From Oscillospiraceae bacterium (GTDB lineage: Bacteria > Bacillota > Clostridia > Oscillospirales > Ruminococcaceae): 64,000 nucleotides of DNA. The number at the start of each line of letters is the position of its first letter. The stretch's first letter is position 1. The stretch covers positions 58,892 through 122,891 of the forward strand of contig JAIKWY010000110.1 of the NCBI GenBank assembly GCA_024684395.1, written 5' to 3'. This document shows, piece after piece, positions 59,692-64,000 of the stretch. A program made the position numbers and the translations under genes. Below the pieces are notes generated by a model. That model worked only from the letters and a program-made list of their open reading frames with translations, did no database searches and was not told the DNA's origin.

Positions 59692-60234
59692 ATGGCTGAA
59701 TACTATGAAATGAAGATCGCCGGTCTTGACCGGAAGCTGAAAAAATGCCCCCTCAACGAAAAGCTCGACATTGCGGCATTCATCATGTTCGGCGATGTGG
59801 AGATCACGGTGGAGAGCGCCAAGCAGCTCCTGGCAAAATGCCCGGAGTTCGATGTCATCATCACCGCCGAGAGCAAGGGCATCCCGCTTGCCTACGAGAT
59901 GGCACGTCAGAGCTGCAAGCCCTATGTCGTGGCACGGAAATCCGTCAAGCTCTACATGACGGACTGCATTTCTGCGACTGTCAATTCAATTACGACCGCC
60001 GGGGAGCAGACACTGTACCTCGACGGCGACCGTGCTGCGCTCCTCAAGGGCAAGCGTGTGCTGATCGTGGATGATGTCATCAGCACCGGTGAATCCCTGA
60101 AATCCACAGAGGCTCTGGTCGATGCGGCTGGCGGCAATATCGTGGCAAGAGCGACCGTCCTCGCCGAGGGCGATGCAGCAGAGCGGGACGACATCATCTT
60201 CCTCGATCCGCTCCCGCTGTTCTTCAAGGACTGA
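59692..60234 (+). CDS. Adenine phosphoribosyltransferase-like protein
   Basis: 180 aa from ATG 59692 (AAGGAG 9 nt upstream); a TTG at 59686 is less likely. Canonical PRPP loop VLIVDDVISTGESL (about 121-134), with both acidic residues, and a flexible loop (VARKSVKLYMTD). The length, and ESKGIPLAYEMAR in the hood region, fit Apt/xanthine-type enzymes, but the N-terminus is short and the FDVIITAESKGIPLAYEMAR part differs from Apt. Purine salvage is likely. Overlaps nothing; comEC starts 1 bp after its stop. Confidence 0.82.
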   Translation: MAEYYEMKIAGLDRKLKKCPLNEKLDIAAFIMFGDVEITVESAKQLLAKCPEFDVIITAESKGIPLAYEMARQSCKPYVVARKSVKLYMTDCISATVNSITTAGEQTLYLDGDRAALLKGKRVLIVDDVISTGESLKSTEALVDAAGGNIVARATVLAEGDAAERDDIIFLDPLPLFFKD

Positions 60235-60235
60235 G

Positions 60236-62344
60236 ATGAAGCGTCCTGCGCTGTGGGTCGGTCTGGCTTTCGTAGCGGGGCTGGTGCTGGCGTCCGTTTT
60301 CGTCCGGCAGCTCTGGATCCCGGTCTGCGGCGGTCTGACGCTGGTGTCGCTGGCAGTTGTGCTGTGGCGCAGAACACTCTGGAAATATGTACTGCTCGGC
60401 ACGCTGTCATGCTTGACGGCGTGCTGTGTCTATTGGTCGAAGGATGCGGCAGTGAATGCCCGCCAGATGCCCTATGCCGGACAGGAAACGACCTTTTCCG
60501 GCACCGTCTGCGATGTGACCGTCTATCCGAGCGGCTATGCCAGATATTACCTGAACGGCAGGTTCGAGGGGACAGTCCCGGCAAAGGTCGAGCTGTTCTG
60601 TGAGTCGCCGTATTATCGCTACGGCGATTCCATCACGCTCCACGGCACACCGGAGCGCCTGCAAAGCGGCTATCTCTCCGACAATGCCGCCTATGCACGG
60701 ACGCAGGACGTCTTCCTGCAATTCGGCACCATGACCGAGATCCTCAGCTACACGCCGGAGGATCATCCGGGGCTGCGTGCGGCGATCGGCAGATGGCGCT
60801 CCCGCATGACCGAGCGCATCCTCTCCTGCATGGGCGAGGAGACCGGACCGATGCTGACCGGGATGCTCTTCGGCGACAAGACCGCCATGTCCCGCAGCAG
60901 CAAACAGGCGCTCTACAGAATGGGCATCGGGCATGTGTTAGCCGTTTCGGGGCTGCATCTGGACTTTTTAGCGCTCTGTATCTCGTGGCTGCTCGAAAAG
61001 CTGAAAGCCGGCAGAGGGCTGCGGTTTGTGCTGATGGCAGTGGTCTGCATTTTATTCGTCATCGTGGCAGGGGAGACGATCTCGGTGGAACGTGCCTGCA
61101 TCATGATCCTGATCCGGGAGGGCGGCAGGCTCGTCTACCGGCAGGCAGATCCGCTCAATTCCCTGAGCATTGCGGCATTTCTGCTGTGTGTGACACATCC
61201 GTTCACGATACACGGCGCCGCATTCTGGCTCTCCTGTACCGCCGTGTGGGGCATCGCCGTTTTAGCGCCCTACATGACCAAGGACATGCCGACCGAAACC
61301 TTCTGGCAGACGGCATGGCGGGACTTCGCCTGTCTCTGCTGGGCATTCCTGGCAACGCTCCCGGTGTGTGCTGTCTGGTTCGGGGAGATCGCATTGCTGT
61401 CGCCGCTGAGCAATACGCTGCTCGTGCCGGTCTGCATGGCAGCGATGCTCCTCGGTGCGCTCGGCGTGTGCTGCGGTGCAAGCGGCTTTTTGGCAGAGCT
61501 GCTGTTCTCCGGGGCAGACTGGCTCTGCGGCATGATCCTGCGGGTGAGCTACTGGACGGCAAAGCTCCCCTACACCCATGCAGCCGTCAGCGGGCTGCTG
61601 CTCTTCCTCGTCATCGGCGCCGGGATCCTGCTCGTTGTGGGCGTGCAGCTCCTTGGCAAGGACAAGGAGCGCACTGCATATACGGCAGCAGCGGCGCTGA
61701 CCGTGACCTGCCTTGTGCTCGGGATGCGGCAGGAGCTGCTCGGCAGTTCACTGCGGGCGGCAGTGCTCGGCGAAGGCAAAAGCTGCGTCCTTGCCGTGGT
61801 CGGCGGGGATGAGGCGGTGCTCTTTGACATGAGCGGGAACAGCAGCATGGCAGCCTATGCACATACCTATCTGACGGAAAACGGCATCGACCGCCTGCAA
61901 ACGCTCTGCCTTGCAAAACCCGGCAAAAAGACAGCAGGGCGCTATTCCGAATACTTCGCTCTGATGCCGCCGGAGGAGGTCGTGCTCCTCAAAGACACGG
62001 AGGACTTCACCGATGTCCTCGGCGTACTGAGTGTGACAGACGAACGCCGGGAAATGCTCTTCCACGGGGCACATCTCTCGGCGCAGAGCGACTGCGTGAC
62101 GGTCGAATATGCCGGCATGACGCTTGAATGCTGCAAGGAAGATGCCGTCACCGGCAAACCGGAGGTGCTTGTCATCTCCGGCAAAAATACCGAGGCACTC
62201 CCCGACTGCGGGATCCTCATCATCCCCGACCCGGATTCCCCCTACGAGCCGGACGGGCATACCTATATCGGAGAAACGAATTTCGAGGTGACGCTCGGCA
62301 GAGACGGCACCTGCCGGGTAAGGAGGCTGTATGGCGATCATTGA
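60236..62344 (+). CDS. comEC: ComEC/Rec2-family DNA channel protein with degenerate C-terminal domain
   Basis: 702 aa from ATG 60236. N-terminal DUF4131-like region with two helices, then the competence domain (about 220-480) with the MGIGHVLAVSGLHLDFLALC signature and about eight membrane helices. The C-terminal ~195 residues align with the metallo-beta-lactamase domain normal for ComEC, but the metal sites are gone: the HxHxDH region reads AKPGKKTAGR (about 559) and no HHGS is present. In ComEC that domain degrades the non-transforming strand, so this protein could still form the channel. It overlaps holA by 14 bp. No other competence genes in the window. Confidence 0.85.
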   Translation: MKRPALWVGLAFVAGLVLASVFVRQLWIPVCGGLTLVSLAVVLWRRTLWKYVLLGTLSCLTACCVYWSKDAAVNARQMPYAGQETTFSGTVCDVTVYPSGYARYYLNGRFEGTVPAKVELFCESPYYRYGDSITLHGTPERLQSGYLSDNAAYARTQDVFLQFGTMTEILSYTPEDHPGLRAAIGRWRSRMTERILSCMGEETGPMLTGMLFGDKTAMSRSSKQALYRMGIGHVLAVSGLHLDFLALCISWLLEKLKAGRGLRFVLMAVVCILFVIVAGETISVERACIMILIREGGRLVYRQADPLNSLSIAAFLLCVTHPFTIHGAAFWLSCTAVWGIAVLAPYMTKDMPTETFWQTAWRDFACLCWAFLATLPVCAVWFGEIALLSPLSNTLLVPVCMAAMLLGALGVCCGASGFLAELLFSGADWLCGMILRVSYWTAKLPYTHAAVSGLLLFLVIGAGILLVVGVQLLGKDKERTAYTAAAALTVTCLVLGMRQELLGSSLRAAVLGEGKSCVLAVVGGDEAVLFDMSGNSSMAAYAHTYLTENGIDRLQTLCLAKPGKKTAGRYSEYFALMPPEEVVLLKDTEDFTDVLGVLSVTDERREMLFHGAHLSAQSDCVTVEYAGMTLECCKEDAVTGKPEVLVISGKNTEALPDCGILIIPDPDSPYEPDGHTYIGETNFEVTLGRDGTCRVRRLYGDH

Positions 62345-63368
62345 CAGCAGAGCATTACAGGAGCAGCTCAAAACGGGCAAGCTCTCGAATCTCTATTATT
62401 TCTACGGCAGCGATGTGATGCAGGTGGATGCCTGTGTGAAGCGGGTGCTGAAAGCCTCCGGTGACCCGGACGGCGTGACGAAGCTCGACGGCGGCAACCT
62501 CGATGTCAGCCTTTTGGCGGATGAAGCAGAGATGTGCCCGATGTTTGCGGACTGGAACTGCATCTGGATCCATGACCTGAACATGGAGACCGTCCGGGAG
62601 GACGTGCGCAAGGCGGTCATGGCGGTGCTGGAGAATGTCTCCCCGCAGACGGTGCTCGTGTTCGATGTCACCGGCTTCGACATCTACGGCGGCAAGACGG
62701 GCAAGAACAAGAAGCCCACGGCAAAGAACAAGAAGCTCGTGGATTTCATCGCCAAGAGCGGCACGGTCTGCTGTCTCGAACCCAAGAGCGTGAGCCAGAC
62801 GGCGGCGGACATCTTAGCCACGGCAAGAAAGCGCGGCTGCACGATGGAGCGCCCCGCAGCACAGCTCTTAGCGGAACAGTGCGGCTGCCAGTCCTTGCAG
62901 ATCAAGCAGGAGCTCGACAAGCTCTGTGCCTATGTGGACGGCGGCGAGATCACCTTGCAGCTCGTCAAGGAAATGGTCACGCCCCAGCTCGAAACGACCG
63001 TCTACATGCTGACCAACGCCGTGCTCCGGCACAAGGCGGCGGATGCGATGCGGGCGGTGGATGAGCTGCTGAGTCTGCGGGTGGAGATGCCCTATCTCAT
63101 GGCGACCGTCTCCGGCAGCCTGATCGACGTGCAGCGGGCATGTGCCGCAAGGACAGCGGGGAAGAATGCCGAGAACGTGACAGCGGATTTCTCCTACAGC
63201 TTCTCCTTCATGGTGGAGAACGCCTTCCGCAGCAGCTCCGGCGAGACGAATGAGCACATCGCCGCCTGCCTGCGCCTGTTATGCGATGCAGAAAAGCGCC
63301 TGCATTCCGGCGCTGTGGATGAACGTGTGCTGTTTGAACAGACGATCGTGGAAATGCTGCGGAGGTGA
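62331..63368 (+). CDS. holA: DNA polymerase III delta subunit
   Basis: 345 aa; family-typical N-terminus with GKLSNLYYFYGSDVMQVDAC, then the AAA-like domain I with VLENVSPQTVLVFDV, the lid and the C-terminal collar domain (QTIVEMLRR). Delta opens the beta-clamp within the clamp loader. Start within the last 14 bp of comEC, a common holA position. Length is normal. Confidence 0.9.
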   Translation: MAIIDSRALQEQLKTGKLSNLYYFYGSDVMQVDACVKRVLKASGDPDGVTKLDGGNLDVSLLADEAEMCPMFADWNCIWIHDLNMETVREDVRKAVMAVLENVSPQTVLVFDVTGFDIYGGKTGKNKKPTAKNKKLVDFIAKSGTVCCLEPKSVSQTAADILATARKRGCTMERPAAQLLAEQCGCQSLQIKQELDKLCAYVDGGEITLQLVKEMVTPQLETTVYMLTNAVLRHKAADAMRAVDELLSLRVEMPYLMATVSGSLIDVQRACAARTAGKNAENVTADFSYSFSFMVENAFRSSSGETNEHIAACLRLLCDAEKRLHSGAVDERVLFEQTIVEMLRR

Positions 63369-63372
63369 GACC

Positions 63373-63957
63373 ATGCTCCAGATCAGACAGGCGATCATCG
63401 TAGAGGGCAAGTACGACAAGATCAAGCTCAGTTCCCTCGTCAAGGCAGTCATCATCCCGACCCACGGCTTCCAGATCTTCAAGGATGCGGAGCTCCTCGG
63501 GCTGATCCGCTATTATGCGAAAACCACCGGCATTCTGATTTTGACCGACTCCGACCGGGCAGGCTTCAAGATCCGGAACTACCTGCGGGGCGCCATCCCG
63601 GAGGGCGATATCCGGAACATCTATATCCCGGATGTGTTCGGCAAGGAGCGCCGCAAGGAAAAGCCCTCTGCCGAGGGAAAGCTCGGTGTCGAGGGTATGG
63701 AAGCGGACGTCCTGCGGGAGGCATTCCGGAAGGCGGGTGTCCTGACGGACGAAGCTCCTGCCGGCGACCCGATCACCAAGACCGACCTCTATTTAGCAGG
63801 TCTGAGCGGCACACCGGACTGTGCCGGACGGCGGCGTGCGCTCCAGCAAAAGCTCGGACTGCCGTCAATGCTCTCGGCGTCCTCGTTGCTTGAGGTGCTC
63901 AACGCCATGATGTCCCGTGAGGAATTTCTGACGATGGCCTCCGGTGAACAGGAATAA
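63373..63957 (+). CDS. Toprim-domain protein, ribonuclease M5-like (DUF4093)
   Basis: 194 aa from ATG 63373 (GGAGGTGAGACC upstream), just after holA. Toprim motifs: IIVEGKYDKIKLSSLVKAVI with the catalytic Glu and ILTDSDRAGFKIRNYLRGA with DxD. This is the layout of RNase M5, which matures 5S rRNA, but the C-terminus (SAEGKLGVEGMEADVLREAF, then LGLPSMLSASSLLEVLN) matches the DUF4093 variant. Probably an RNA-processing nuclease; M5 itself may be a separate gene elsewhere. Confidence 0.8.
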   Translation: MLQIRQAIIVEGKYDKIKLSSLVKAVIIPTHGFQIFKDAELLGLIRYYAKTTGILILTDSDRAGFKIRNYLRGAIPEGDIRNIYIPDVFGKERRKEKPSAEGKLGVEGMEADVLREAFRKAGVLTDEAPAGDPITKTDLYLAGLSGTPDCAGRRRALQQKLGLPSMLSASSLLEVLNAMMSREEFLTMASGEQE

Positions 63958-64000
63958 AGTGCCGTCAGGCGCAAAAGGCGGGTCGGGGCGCGCCAGCGCC

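Noticed and set aside
63958..64000. Something at the window end
   Set aside because: Only 43 bp of GC-rich intergenic sequence; too short to interpret.

Overview
The window looks like the chromosome of an anaerobic, Gram-positive, cellulose-degrading gut bacterium of the Ruminococcus/Oscillospiraceae type. Four things point there. There is a secreted GH9-CBM3c-dockerin cellulase and two further secreted proteins with dockerin sequences. There are sporulation-type genes (spoIIR, a BofC-like gene). Anaerobic redox genes are present (nfnAB, a flavodiiron protein). Promoters are sigma-A-like, mostly TTGACA-17-TATAAT and often with an extended TGn -10. Base composition is GC-rich except for an AT-rich patch near 12.0-13.3 kb and a locally AT-richer LRR gene at 41 kb. 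I saw no rRNA, tRNA, CRISPR array, transposase or prophage structural gene.

Layout. 0-6.5 kb: a collinear plus-strand cluster of a coiled-coil protein (cut by the window edge), a membrane pseudokinase, a transglutaminase-like lipoprotein, a double-AAA protein with a degenerate first module, and a YbjN-like protein. 6.5-8.1 kb: a GNAT acetyltransferase and a two-TM protein on the minus strand. 8.3-11.9 kb: a secreted protein of ten tandem ~105-residue repeats. 12.0-13.7 kb: an AT-rich membrane protein divergent from an XRE repressor, sharing a symmetric three-operator region. 13.8-16.2 kb: the GH9 cellulosomal enzyme. 16.2-19.4 kb: TIGR04086-like protein, yajC and nfnBA. 19.6-25 kb: methyltransferase, a 68-aa protein, a Zn/Cd-type P-ATPase with a His-rich linker, pyridoxamine kinase and a second GNAT.

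25-30.4 kb: a two-gene operon of a membrane-anchored Rad50/YhaN-like ATPase and a partner shaped like a SbcD/YhaO nuclease whose metal ligands are all gone. 30.8-36.5 kb: flavodiiron protein, an orotate PRTase-like protein, rhomboid protease, an SseB-like protein, spoIIR (whose 3' end is tandemly duplicated) and pyrimidine-nucleoside phosphorylase. 36.8-41 kb: BofC-like protein, class A PBP and a THUMP methyltransferase. 41-42.4 kb: an LRR protein with half a dockerin. 42.6-48.4 kb: PHP phosphatase, then Lrp, aminotransferase, ispE and a secreted papain-like protease with dockerin; these last four genes are linked by three ATGA overlaps. 48.4-51.8 kb: MraY-like enzyme, then dtd, an HTH gene and a class B PBP on the minus strand. 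52-56 kb: an intracellular LRR protein, two hypothetical proteins, tautomerase, maf and a lipoprotein. 56.6-64 kb: alaS, HIT, PRTase, comEC (with a degenerate C-terminal domain), holA and a Toprim/M5-like protein.

Themes. Several proteins keep the shape of an enzyme but have lost catalytic residues: the pseudokinase, the first AAA module, the SbcD-like partner and the ComEC metallo-lactamase domain. Intergenic DNA carries recurring GC-rich hairpin elements. Several promoters have perfect inverted repeats in the -35/-10 spacer. The strongest candidates for undescribed biology are the 0-6.5 kb pseudoenzyme cluster, the Rad50-like/dead-nuclease pair, and the three-operator divergent switch at 13.3 kb. 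All identifications come from reading motifs; no database search was run.
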